A stretch of DNA of 64,000 nucleotides. Origin: Streptomyces sp. NA02950. Its GTDB lineage: Bacteria; Actinomycetota; Actinomycetes; Streptomycetales; Streptomycetaceae. Positions 17,102-24,744 of the stretch are shown here, piece by piece. The stretch lies in NCBI RefSeq assembly GCF_013364155.1, contig NZ_CP054916.1, forward strand, positions 5,887,001-5,951,000, in the 5' to 3' direction. Each line of letters opens with the position of its first letter. Position 1 is the stretch's first letter. The position numbers and the translations under genes were made by a program. Under the pieces are notes generated by a model that searched no databases, was not told the DNA's origin, and worked only from the letters and a program-made list of their open reading frames with translations.

Positions 17102-17611
17102 TCAGGCCGTGGCCGTATCCGACAGATAGCGCTCCAGCGCCTCCACCACCAGGGCGTGGTCCTCCGCCTGCGGAAGACCCGAGACCGCGACCGTGCCGAT
17201 GACCCCGGTGCCCGTCACATGGAGCGGGAAGGCGCCGCCGTGGGCCGCGTAGAGATCCGGGTCGAGGCGCGAGGACTCCTCGAAGGTGCTGCCCTTGGCC
17301 CGGAAGCGGGCGCCGACCAGGTACGAGGCGGCCCCGTAGCGCTCCACCACCCGGCACTTGCGGTCCAGCCAGGCGTCGTTGTCCACGCTGGTGCCGGGCA
17401 GCGCACGGTGGAAGAGGCGCTGTCCGGCGCGGCGCACCGAGACGGTGACGGCCGCGCCGCGCTCCTGGGCGAGGTCGGCGATCAGACAGCCGAGCCGCCA
17501 GGCGTCGTCGTTGTCCAGCCGGGGCAGTCGCAGCCGGCGCTCCTGCTCCTCCAGCCGGGCGATCAGATCGCCCGGCTCCTCGGTGTGCCGGGCCGGGGTG
17601 TGCGTGCTCAT
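17102..17611 (-). CDS. UPF0303/HbpS-like protein
   Basis: The 169-residue protein (start ATG 17611) matches the UPF0303 group, related to the GlcG/HbpS heme-binding fold: DNDDAWRLGCLIADLAQERGAAVTVSVRR, then FHRALPGTSVDNDAWLDRKCRVVERYGAASYLVG, and a C-terminal FPLHVTGTGVIGTVAVSGLPQAEDHALVVEAL core. Its start overlaps the stop of the upstream oxidoreductase by four bases (ATGA at 17608-17611), so the two are translationally coupled. The biochemical role is unknown. Confidence 0.85.
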   Translation of the reverse strand: MSTHTPARHTEEPGDLIARLEEQERRLRLPRLDNDDAWRLGCLIADLAQERGAAVTVSVRRAGQRLFHRALPGTSVDNDAWLDRKCRVVERYGAASYLVGARFRAKGSTFEESSRLDPDLYAAHGGAFPLHVTGTGVIGTVAVSGLPQAEDHALVVEALERYLSDTATA

Positions 17612-18708
17612 GCCGTGGCCTCCAGGTGGACCGTACGCTGCTCGGCGGCCGACAGCCGGGCCGCCTCCAGGACGTGCAGGGCCGCCGCGGCCTCGGCGGC
17701 GGTGACCGGCGGGCGGGTGCCGTCGCGCAGGGCGGCGGCCACGCCGGCGTAGTAGGCCGGGTAGTCGCCGGGCAGGGTCGGGACGGGGATGCCGCCGCCG
17801 GTCAGCGGCGACTCGCCCGCCCCCAGCCGGCCCCAGCCGCTCTCCGGCTCGACGCCCCACGGGCCGGTGTCCGGGGTGCCGGGGCGCAGACCCTCACGGA
17901 GGGCGGCCTCCTGCGGGTCCAGGCCGTACTTCGCATAGCCCGCCTCGCTGCCCAGCACCCGGAAGCGCGGGCCCAGTTGGGCCGTGATGGCGCTCATCCA
18001 CAGATGGGAGCGGATGCCGCCCGCGTGGGTGAGGGCGATGAAGGTGTCGTCGTCGGTCTGCGCCCCGGGGCGGCGCACATCGACCTCGGCGTAGACGGAG
18101 ACGACCGGGCCGAAGAGGGTGAGCGCCTGGTCGACCAGATGGCTGCCCAGGTCGTAGAGGAGACCGCCGACCTCGGCCGGGTCACCGGACTCCCGCCAGC
18201 CGCCCTTCAGCTGGGGCCGCCACCGCTCGAAGCGGGACTCGAAGCGCTGGACGTGGCCGAGCGCGCCGTCGGCGATCAGCTTCCGGAGGGTGAGGAAGTC
18301 GTTGTCCCAGCGGCGGTTCTGGAAGACGCTCAGCAGCAGCCCGCGCGCGTCGGCGAGCGCGGCCAGCTCCTCGGCCTCGGCGGCGGTCGCGGCGAGCGGC
18401 TTGTCCACCACGACCGGCAGCCCCGCCTCGAGCGCGGCGCGGGCGAGCGCCACATGGGTGCGGTTCGGCGAGGCGATGACGATCAGGTCCAGCTCGTCCG
18501 CGCGTCCCCACAGCTCGTCGGCGGAGTCCGCCAGGATCACATCGGGGTACTCGGCGCGGGCCTGCCGCCGCCGCTCGCTGCTGGAGGTGACGACGGTGTC
18601 GAGGACGAGACCGTCGGCGGCCGCGATCAGGGGTGCGTGGAAGACGGAGCCCGCCAGGCCGTAGCCGACGAGTGCTACGCGGAGGGCGCTGTTGTGGTGG
18701 TCATCCAT
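17608..18708 (-). CDS. Gfo/Idh/MocA-family NAD(P)-dependent oxidoreductase
   Basis: ATG 18708 gives 366 residues. The Rossmann motif GYGLAGSVFHAPLI is near residue 14, the cofactor region continues with VIASPNRTHVALARAALEAGLPVVVDKPLA (EKP-type motif, here DKP), and the C-terminal dimer domain includes GGLLYDLGSHLVDQAL with the family's catalytic His. Such enzymes oxidise sugars or inositols. It is read divergently from a ROK regulator and shares with it the operator at 18716-18740. Confidence 0.92.
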   Translation of the reverse strand: MDDHHNSALRVALVGYGLAGSVFHAPLIAAADGLVLDTVVTSSSERRRQARAEYPDVILADSADELWGRADELDLIVIASPNRTHVALARAALEAGLPVVVDKPLAATAAEAEELAALADARGLLLSVFQNRRWDNDFLTLRKLIADGALGHVQRFESRFERWRPQLKGGWRESGDPAEVGGLLYDLGSHLVDQALTLFGPVVSVYAEVDVRRPGAQTDDDTFIALTHAGGIRSHLWMSAITAQLGPRFRVLGSEAGYAKYGLDPQEAALREGLRPGTPDTGPWGVEPESGWGRLGAGESPLTGGGIPVPTLPGDYPAYYAGVAAALRDGTRPPVTAAEAAAALHVLEAARLSAAEQRTVHLEATA

Positions 18709-18715
18709 GGGAGCC

Positions 18716-18740
18716 ACTTTGACAACGCTGTTGCGAAAGT
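18716..18740. promoter_or_regulatory. Palindromic ROK-type operator
   Basis: A 25-base dyad lies in the 56-base gap between the divergent genes: ACTTT (18716-18720) and AAAGT (18736-18740) flank the core CAACGCTGTTG (18723-18733). It also covers a TTGACA (18719-18724) that could be a -35 box. Its place and symmetry suggest autoregulation by the ROK protein and control of the oxidoreductase. Confidence 0.75.
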
Positions 18741-18764
18741 GCAAGCGAGCGCCACAATGGAGGG

Positions 18765-19982
18765 GTGAACAGCTCGATCTCCGGGGCGGCCGGGCCCGGC
18801 GCCAATCTGTCCGCCCTGCGCAGCCATAACGCCGCGCTGGTCCTCGGCCTGCTGCGGGACGCGGGCGAGGCGGGCGTCAGCCGACTGGAGCTGGCCGCCC
18901 ACACCGGACTCACCCCGCAGGCCGTCAGCAAGATCACCGCCCGGCTGCGGGCGGAGGGCCTGGCCACCGAGGCCGGACACCGCCCCTCCACCGGCGGGAA
19001 ACCGCGCACCGTGCTCCGGCTGGTGCCCGGCGCGCGCCACGCCATCGGGCTCCACCTCGACCGCGATGAGCTGACGGCCGTCCTCGTCGACCTCGCGGGC
19101 ACCCCGGTGGCCGTACGGACGGCGGACTTCGACTTCGGCGCGGCCGCCGAGCGGGCGCTGACCGCCGCCACCACGCAGGTCAGGGCCCTGATCGAGGACG
19201 CGGGCGAACTGCTCGGCCCGACGGTCGGTGAAACGGGCGACGAGACGGCTGACGAGACGGCTGACGAGACGGGTGACGAGGCCGGCGGTGAGACGGGTGG
19301 TGAGACGGGTGGTGAGACAGCCGACGAGACGGCCGGGGGCGGACTGCTCGGGGTCGGCGTCGCCGCGCCCGGTCCGCTCGACCACAGTTCGGGGGTGCTG
19401 CACCGGGTCACCGGCTTCCCCCAGTGGGACGGCTTCCGGCTGCGCGAGGCGCTCGCGCGGCGGCTCGGCCTTCCCGTCGTCCTCGACAAGGACACCAACG
19501 CCGCCGCGCTCGGCCTGGTGACCGCCGAGTCCTCCGCGTATCTGCACCTGGGCACCGGCCTGGGCGCCGGGCTCGTGCTCGGCGGGGGCGTGTACCGGGG
19601 CGCGCGGACGGACGCGGGGGAGTTCGGCCACCAGGTGATCCAGCTGGACGGACCGCGGTGCGGCTGCGGCAACCGCGGCTGTCTGGAGGCGCTGTGCCTC
19701 GCGGCCGTCGCGCGCGGTGAGACGGCCGTGGCGGCCCGGCTGCTCGGCGTCGGCGCGGCCAATCTGGTGCGGCTGCTCGACATCGACCGGGTGCTGCTCG
19801 GCGGCCGGGTGGTGCTGGCCGACCCCGGGCCGTACATCCAGGGGGTGTCCAGGATGCTGGCCGAGGACTCCGCACGGGCCAGCCGCCCCGTCGTTCCGGT
19901 GGAGGTCGTGGAGCGCGGCAACCGGGCGGTGGTGGAGGGCGCGGCGCAGCTCGTGCTCGCGCCGCTCTTCGCCCGCGGCTGA
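18765..19982 (+). CDS. ROK-family transcriptional regulator
   Basis: The GTG start, just after GGAGGG, yields 405 residues. A winged helix (about 18-70; VSRLELAAHTGLTPQAVSKITARL) is followed by the ROK sugar-kinase-like fold, with EFGHQVIQLDGPRCGCGNRGCLEAL holding the zinc ligands His and three Cys. Residues about 155-192 are an acidic low-complexity insertion (repeats of DETAD, GETGG) not expected in the family. It probably represses the divergent oxidoreductase operon and responds to a sugar. Confidence 0.93.
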   Translation: MNSSISGAAGPGANLSALRSHNAALVLGLLRDAGEAGVSRLELAAHTGLTPQAVSKITARLRAEGLATEAGHRPSTGGKPRTVLRLVPGARHAIGLHLDRDELTAVLVDLAGTPVAVRTADFDFGAAAERALTAATTQVRALIEDAGELLGPTVGETGDETADETADETGDEAGGETGGETGGETADETAGGGLLGVGVAAPGPLDHSSGVLHRVTGFPQWDGFRLREALARRLGLPVVLDKDTNAAALGLVTAESSAYLHLGTGLGAGLVLGGGVYRGARTDAGEFGHQVIQLDGPRCGCGNRGCLEALCLAAVARGETAVAARLLGVGAANLVRLLDIDRVLLGGRVVLADPGPYIQGVSRMLAEDSARASRPVVPVEVVERGNRAVVEGAAQLVLAPLFARG

Positions 19983-20136
19983 CGGAGGCCAGCCCAGAGG
20001 GGTCCGACTGGGCCGATCGTGTGGGTTGTTGACCGCCAGACGAGGGCAATCGGTGGCTTTCGCGGTGTGTCGCCGTGCGGAAGTGGAAGGGACCGGAGTG
20101 CTCGGGGAAACGCCGTAGCACTCCAGAGGTTCACTC

Positions 20137-21732
20137 ATGCGCCTGTCCACCGCACTGTCCCTGCGCGCCGTCCTCCCGGCGGCCGCGATCGCGCTCGTCC
20201 CGGCTCTGTACGGGATCGCGCCCCACGCCGACGCGGCCGACACGGAGGCCGAGCCCAGATCCGACACCAGAACGGACACCAGAACCGAGGCCGCGGGCGA
20301 CACCGCGGCGGTGGCCGCACCGGTCTGCGGCAGCCGGGACAGCACGGAGTTCCCGATCGCCGCCCGTCTCCACGACGGGCCGGACCACTACGCGCGCGGC
20401 GGCGCCTGGCGCACCTGGCACCTGGAACTGCGCAACACCACGGACACCGGCTGCCGTGCCATCCACCCCATCGCGGTCCTCGTCGACCGCGCCCACGCGC
20501 TGCGGCCCGAGCACATCCGCTTCGAGTTCCTGGACCCGGCGGCCGACGGCGGCACCTGGCGACCGGTCTCGTTCGAGACGACCGACCAGGACGAGAACCT
20601 CGGGGTCTTCGACGACCACTTCGACGGCTTCACCGTGCCCGCGGGCAAGGCCGTGGACGTACAGGTGCGGACGAGCTTCGCCGACAACGCGCCGCGCGGG
20701 AAGGTGACCACAAACGTCATCGCCGTCCAGCGCCGCGAGGACGACGGCGACTGGGTCGGTCAGTCCAACGACTACGAGTTCAGCATCGACAACGCGGGGA
20801 CGGAGACGGACGGCACCGACGGTACGGACGCGACGGACGGCACGGACGGTACGGCGGGGAAGGGCGACGCGGACGTCCCGGGCAGCGCGAACGTCCCCGG
20901 CGGTGCGGACGCGACGGGCGGTGTGGGCGCCGGGGGTACGGACGATTCCGGCTCCGCCGCCACGGCGCAACCCAAGGACACCACCGGCACCGGCACCGGC
21001 ACCGCCGGCACGGCGACCCCGAACGTGCCGACGTCCCGGAGTCTGACCCCGCCCCGGGCCAAGCCCTCGTCCCCGAGTCCGAGTCCGAGTCCGTCCCGGT
21101 CGTCCGACACGGGCCTCAAGACCCCCGTTCCGGTGCCGCCCAGCGCCGACACCGACACCGACACGGGCACGGACCTCGGGCCGGACACCGGTACCGACGA
21201 GGACACCGGCGTGAGTGTCGACCCCAGCACGGACCCCGGAGTCGAGGACCCCGGAGTCGAGGACCCCGGAGTCGAGGACCCCGGAGTCGGGGACCCGGGT
21301 CTGGAGGATCCCGGCACCGGTGCGGAGGACCCGGGCGTAGCGGATCCCGGTACGGAGGACCCCGGCACCGGGGACCCGGGTCTGGAGGATCCCGGCACCG
21401 GTGCGGAGGACCCGGGCGTAGCGGATCCCGGTACGGAAGACCCCGGCACCGAGGACCCGGGCCTGGAGGATCCCGGCACCGGTACCGAGGACCCGGGCGT
21501 AGCGGACCCCGGTCAGGAAGACCCCGGCACCACCGACCCCGGTGACACCGGGTCCGATGACGGGGGACAGCAAGAAGAGGAGGACGGTGACCAGCAGTCC
21601 CAGCACCGGCCGCCCGAACTCGCCGAGACGGGCGGCCGCAACGCCCTGCTCGCGGGGCTCGGCGTGCTCAGCGTCGCGCTGCTGGCCGGCGGCACCGTCC
21701 TCCTCGTGACGTCCCGTCGCCCGGGGCAGTGA
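20137..21732 (+). CDS. Cell-wall-anchored protein with LAETG sorting signal
   Basis: The 531-residue protein has a signal peptide (about 1-34), a folded N-terminal domain (about 60-225, with two cysteines in PVCGS and DTGCRA), a long low-complexity Gly/Asp/Thr/Pro stalk (about 226-490) made of DPG repeats, and a C-terminal sorting signal: LAETG (495-499), a hydrophobic helix and the basic end SRRPGQ. LAxTG is the signal used by actinobacterial class E sortases, so the sortase at 13937 is a candidate to anchor it. The N-terminal domain family is not recognised. Confidence 0.85.
   Translation: MRLSTALSLRAVLPAAAIALVPALYGIAPHADAADTEAEPRSDTRTDTRTEAAGDTAAVAAPVCGSRDSTEFPIAARLHDGPDHYARGGAWRTWHLELRNTTDTGCRAIHPIAVLVDRAHALRPEHIRFEFLDPAADGGTWRPVSFETTDQDENLGVFDDHFDGFTVPAGKAVDVQVRTSFADNAPRGKVTTNVIAVQRREDDGDWVGQSNDYEFSIDNAGTETDGTDGTDATDGTDGTAGKGDADVPGSANVPGGADATGGVGAGGTDDSGSAATAQPKDTTGTGTGTAGTATPNVPTSRSLTPPRAKPSSPSPSPSPSRSSDTGLKTPVPVPPSADTDTDTGTDLGPDTGTDEDTGVSVDPSTDPGVEDPGVEDPGVEDPGVGDPGLEDPGTGAEDPGVADPGTEDPGTGDPGLEDPGTGAEDPGVADPGTEDPGTEDPGLEDPGTGTEDPGVADPGQEDPGTTDPGDTGSDDGGQQEEEDGDQQSQHRPPELAETGGRNALLAGLGVLSVALLAGGTVLLVTSRRPGQ
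21301..21543 (+). repeat. Tandem 81-bp repeat coding the protein stalk
   Basis: CTGGAGGATCCCGGCACCGG-like blocks begin at 21301, 21382 and 21463, a period of 81 bases or 27 residues, about three copies with few changes. Shorter 15-base repeats (GTCGAGGACCCCGGA) precede them at about 21241-21285. The unit encodes DPG-spaced acidic residues of the wall-spanning stalk. Confidence 0.85.
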
Positions 21733-21756
21733 GAGCGGGCGGCGGCGATACGGCGG

Positions 21757-21945
21757 TTACTGGCCCCGGGGCCCTTCGCCCCGGCGGCGCAGCTCGTCGT
21801 CGAGCTTGTCCGAGCCGGTCTGGATCTGCTCCGAGTACTTGCCGCCGGTCTTCTTGTCCGCGGTGTCGGCCCCCTTGCGCGTGGCCTGCCGGCTCTTGTC
21901 CGGGTGCTTGCCGAGCGCGCCCTTCAGCTTGTCCATCATGCCCAT
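21757..21945 (-). CDS. Small MT0933-type antitoxin-like protein
   Basis: The 62-residue protein starts at ATG 21945, with GGAG seven bases upstream. It is highly charged and helical: MGMMDKLKGALGKHPDKSRQ, then KKTGGKYSEQIQTGSDKLDDEL. The KTGGKYSEQI segment is typical of the small proteins labelled MT0933/Rv0909-like antitoxins in actinobacteria. No toxin gene is beside it, so a toxin-antitoxin role is doubtful. Confidence 0.75.
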   Translation of the reverse strand: MGMMDKLKGALGKHPDKSRQATRKGADTADKKTGGKYSEQIQTGSDKLDDELRRRGEGPRGQ

Positions 21946-22187
21946 GACGGTCTCCTTACGGTCCGGCTCGTTCCAGGGGCGAAAGCCACCCCTCGGGGCG
22001 GAAGCCACCCCTCCCCTCAGGATCAGACACCTGTGCTGGTCTGTCGCGCTGGACGGCCGCACCCCGCTGTGACACGTCTGGTTCCCCCGCTGTGCTGCCC
22101 GGTTAGGCTGAGGGCGTCGCCAGACGGGTCGGCCCGATCCCACGATCGTGTCGACCCTCAGTGGTCAAACCGAGCGGAGAGCAACCA

Positions 22188-22970
22188 GTGGCAGAGCGCA
22201 AGCCGATCGAGTCATGGCTCACCGACATGGACGGCGTGCTGATGCACGAGGGGATACCGGTTCCGGGTGCGGACGCCTTCATCAAGCGGCTGCGGGAGAC
22301 CGAGACGCCCTTCCTCGTGCTCACCAACAACTCCATCTACACCCCGCGCGATCTGCACGCCCGGCTGTCCCGCATCGGGCTCGAGGTCCCGGTGGCCAAC
22401 ATCTGGACGTCGGCGCTGGCCACCGCCCAGTTCCTGGACGAGCAGCGCCCCGGCGGCACCTCGTACTGCATCGGCGAGGCGGGGCTGACCACCGCCCTGC
22501 ACGACATCGGCTACGTCCTCACGGATGTGGAGCCGGACTACGTCGTGCTCGGGGAGACCCGCACCTACAGCTTCGAGTCGCTGACCAAGGCCATCCGCCT
22601 GATCAACGACGGTGCGCGGTTCATCGCCACCAACCCCGACGAGATCGGCCCCTCCGCCGAGGGCGCGCTGCCCGCCACCGGTTCGGTGGCCGCGCTGATC
22701 ACCCGGGCGACCGGGCAGGAGCCGTACTTCGTCGGCAAGCCCAATCCGCTGATGATGCGGGCCGGGCTGAATGTGATCGGGGCGCACTCCGAGTCCAGCG
22801 CGATGATCGGCGACCGGATGGACACGGACGTGCGGGCCGGTCTCGAAGCGGGTATGGAGACCTTCCTCGTCCTCACCGGTGTCACCAAGAGCGAGGAGGT
22901 CGACCGGTTCCCCTACCGGCCCTCCACCGTGGTCGACTCCATCGCCGATCTGGTCGACCGCGTTCGCTGA
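22188..22970 (+). CDS. HAD-IIA family phosphatase (NagD-like)
   Basis: GTG 22188 after GGAGAG is preferred over 22161 and gives 260 residues. HAD motifs are complete: WLTDMDGVLMHEG (nucleophile Asp and second Asp), VLTNNSIYTPRDL (Thr/Asn), GKPNPLMMRAGL (Lys) and MIGDRMDTDVRAGLEAGM (acidic pair). The C2 cap between motifs fits the NagD/p-nitrophenylphosphatase group. It probably dephosphorylates small metabolites; the substrate is unknown. Confidence 0.93.
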   Translation: MAERKPIESWLTDMDGVLMHEGIPVPGADAFIKRLRETETPFLVLTNNSIYTPRDLHARLSRIGLEVPVANIWTSALATAQFLDEQRPGGTSYCIGEAGLTTALHDIGYVLTDVEPDYVVLGETRTYSFESLTKAIRLINDGARFIATNPDEIGPSAEGALPATGSVAALITRATGQEPYFVGKPNPLMMRAGLNVIGAHSESSAMIGDRMDTDVRAGLEAGMETFLVLTGVTKSEEVDRFPYRPSTVVDSIADLVDRVR

Positions 22971-23075
22971 GTTCTCCCGGACGTCCGCTGAGCGACCCGT
23001 TCGGCCCACTCGGGGTCCGCAGCGGATGCGGGCCCCGGCCGGGCGCGTGAGCCTCGTTGATGGAGGAGGTTCACC

Positions 23076-23633
23076 ATGCGCTCAGTCGCCCTCACTCTCA
23101 GTACTGTCGCCCTGGGCACTGTCACTCTCTGTCCCGTCGTCGCCGCTCCGGCCCTCGCCGACCAGCGGCACGACGGCTCCGCCACGATTCGGGTCAGTCG
23201 GCTCGCCATTCCTCCCGGCGCCGAGGTGGAGGTGCGTGCCTTCGGCTGCCCCGGCAAGCTGGCCACCGCCTCGTCACCCGTGTTCGTCGACGACGCCGAG
23301 CTGACGCCGGACGGGGACGGGCTGTTCAGCGAGGCGACGATCCGGTCCACCGCGGCGAGCGGCGCCCACCGGGTCACCGTGGACTGCGGTGACCGGGTGA
23401 GCGCCGCGGACGCGGGGGAGAAGGTGTCCGTCGCCGTCGAGCGCCCGCCCTCACCCATCGCCCCGGTCCACGCGGGCGGCGGGGGCAGCGCGCCCGCCGA
23501 GGAGCGGATGCGCGAGGACTTCGGCGGCGCGGAGGCGTACGGCCTGGTCCTCTCGGGCGGTACGGCGCTGGTCGTCGGCGGGCTCGCGGTGCAGCGGCGC
23601 CGTCGCCGTCCCACCGGTCCGGGGTCGGGCTGA
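23076..23633 (+). CDS. Secreted, membrane-tethered protein paired with sortase F
   Basis: The 185-residue protein has a signal peptide (MRSVALTLSTVALGTVTLC to about residue 29, ALADQ), an Ig-like beta-rich domain with two cysteines (FGCPGK, VDCGD), a Pro/Gly linker and a C-terminal helix (GLVLSGGTALVVGGLAVQ) ending in QRRRRR. No LPxTG-like motif is seen, so it is probably membrane-held rather than sorted. It ends five bases before the class F sortase gene, implying a joint function. Confidence 0.8.
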   Translation: MRSVALTLSTVALGTVTLCPVVAAPALADQRHDGSATIRVSRLAIPPGAEVEVRAFGCPGKLATASSPVFVDDAELTPDGDGLFSEATIRSTAASGAHRVTVDCGDRVSAADAGEKVSVAVERPPSPIAPVHAGGGGSAPAEERMREDFGGAEAYGLVLSGGTALVVGGLAVQRRRRRPTGPGSG

Positions 23634-23638
23634 GCGCG

Positions 23639-24415
23639 ATGGACGGATACGGATATGGATACGGACTGGGAAGCGGCCGGGACGGCGGGCCCGGGGACGA
23701 GGACGGTGGCGGGGGCGGCGGCCGGAGGTTCCGCGGCGCCGGACGGCTGGCCATGGGCGTCGCCTGGGCGGTGCTGCTGCTCGGTCTGTGGATGTGGGGG
23801 CGGGACACCACGGAGGGGACGGGCGGATCGGTGCCGATGACCGGCGATGTGGCCGCGGTCGGCCGCCCGCCCGCGCATCCGCTGCCCCCGGCGCACGCCC
23901 CGCTGCCGTCCGCGCGGCCGAAGAGCGTGGAGATCGCGGCGGCGCGCGTACGGGCCCCGGTCGTCGCCAGCGGCCTGGACAGCTCGGGTGCGCTCAAGCC
24001 GCCGCCGTACAACCGGGCCGGTACGGTCGGCTGGTACCGCGCGGGCCCCGAACCCGGCTCCGCGGGCGCGGCGCTGCTGGTGGGTCATTTCGACACCAGG
24101 TCCAAGCCCGCGGTGTTCCACGGGCTGGGCAACCTCAAGCGCGGGGAGACGGTGCGGATCGCGCGGACCGACGGCACCACGGCGGAGTTCACCGTGGAGA
24201 ACGTCGAAGTGGTGGCCACCGAGCGGTTCAACGCCCGGCGGGTGTACGGGGCGAGCACCCGGGGCCGCGCCGAACTGCGGCTGATCACCTGCGGGGGCCG
24301 GTTCGACAAGGCGACGCGGTCGTACACCGCCAATGTGGTCGTCTCGGCGTATCTGACGGGTACGACGGGGCGGCCGCACCATCCGGTGGGCGCCGCGGGC
24401 GGCGACTCCGGCTGA
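23639..24415 (+). CDS. Class F sortase
   Basis: The 258-residue protein has a Gly-rich N-terminus, one transmembrane helix (about 37-55), and the class F sortase domain: VEIAAARVRAPVVASGL, YNRAGTVGWYRAGPEPG, then the catalytic His in LLVGHFDTRSKPAVF, the Cys in RLITCGGRF and the Arg following in the SYTANVVV strand region (KATRSY). Class F enzymes are common in actinobacteria but their substrates are poorly known. It is coupled to the upstream secreted protein gene. Confidence 0.9.
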   Translation: MDGYGYGYGLGSGRDGGPGDEDGGGGGGRRFRGAGRLAMGVAWAVLLLGLWMWGRDTTEGTGGSVPMTGDVAAVGRPPAHPLPPAHAPLPSARPKSVEIAAARVRAPVVASGLDSSGALKPPPYNRAGTVGWYRAGPEPGSAGAALLVGHFDTRSKPAVFHGLGNLKRGETVRIARTDGTTAEFTVENVEVVATERFNARRVYGASTRGRAELRLITCGGRFDKATRSYTANVVVSAYLTGTTGRPHHPVGAAGGDSG

Positions 24416-24483
24416 CGGGGTTCTTCCCTACCGCCGCGTGTGAGACCCGCCACGCCCAGGCCCGCTGACAAGGGACTGACGGT

Positions 24484-24600
24484 CGCACCCCGAAGGGGCG
24501 CGGGGCTGTGTCGATGTGCGGCTCCGCCGCGTGGGCGCGACCTGCCACGACGCAGCCGTGGGCGAAGGACGGCACCTCGCGGCTCTTCCCGCGGAGCGCT
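24484..24600. repeat. Streptomycete interspersed intergenic repeat
   Basis: The 329-base gap before the GH6 gene contains CACCCCGAAGGGGCGCGGGG followed by a GCGGCTCCGCCGC hairpin and GTGGGCGCGACC. I recognise this from memory as a small dispersed repeat found between genes in many Streptomyces genomes. The boundaries are approximate and no function is known to me. Confidence 0.6.
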
Positions 24601-24744
24601 TAGTGCGGCGGGGCGAAAACGCGACCCCGGGTCGCCGATGCGCGCCCGAGCCGCCGGAGCGTTGTGCAAGGATTGATTCGACCGGTCTTGTCCCGCCGGG
24701 GGACCACGGCGTGTTCCTCGCAGCGTGCACCCAAGGGGGAGTGG

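Noticed and set aside
19228..19340. Short repeats in the ROK gene as a possible CRISPR array
   Set aside because: The repeats are contiguous, in frame and without unique spacers; no cas genes are present.
21241..21543. Repeats in the wall protein as a CRISPR or integron array
   Set aside because: They keep the reading frame and code a DPG stalk; there are no spacers.
21757..21945. A toxin-antitoxin operon
   Set aside because: Only the small antitoxin-like gene is present; neighbours are a wall protein and a HAD phosphatase, not toxins.
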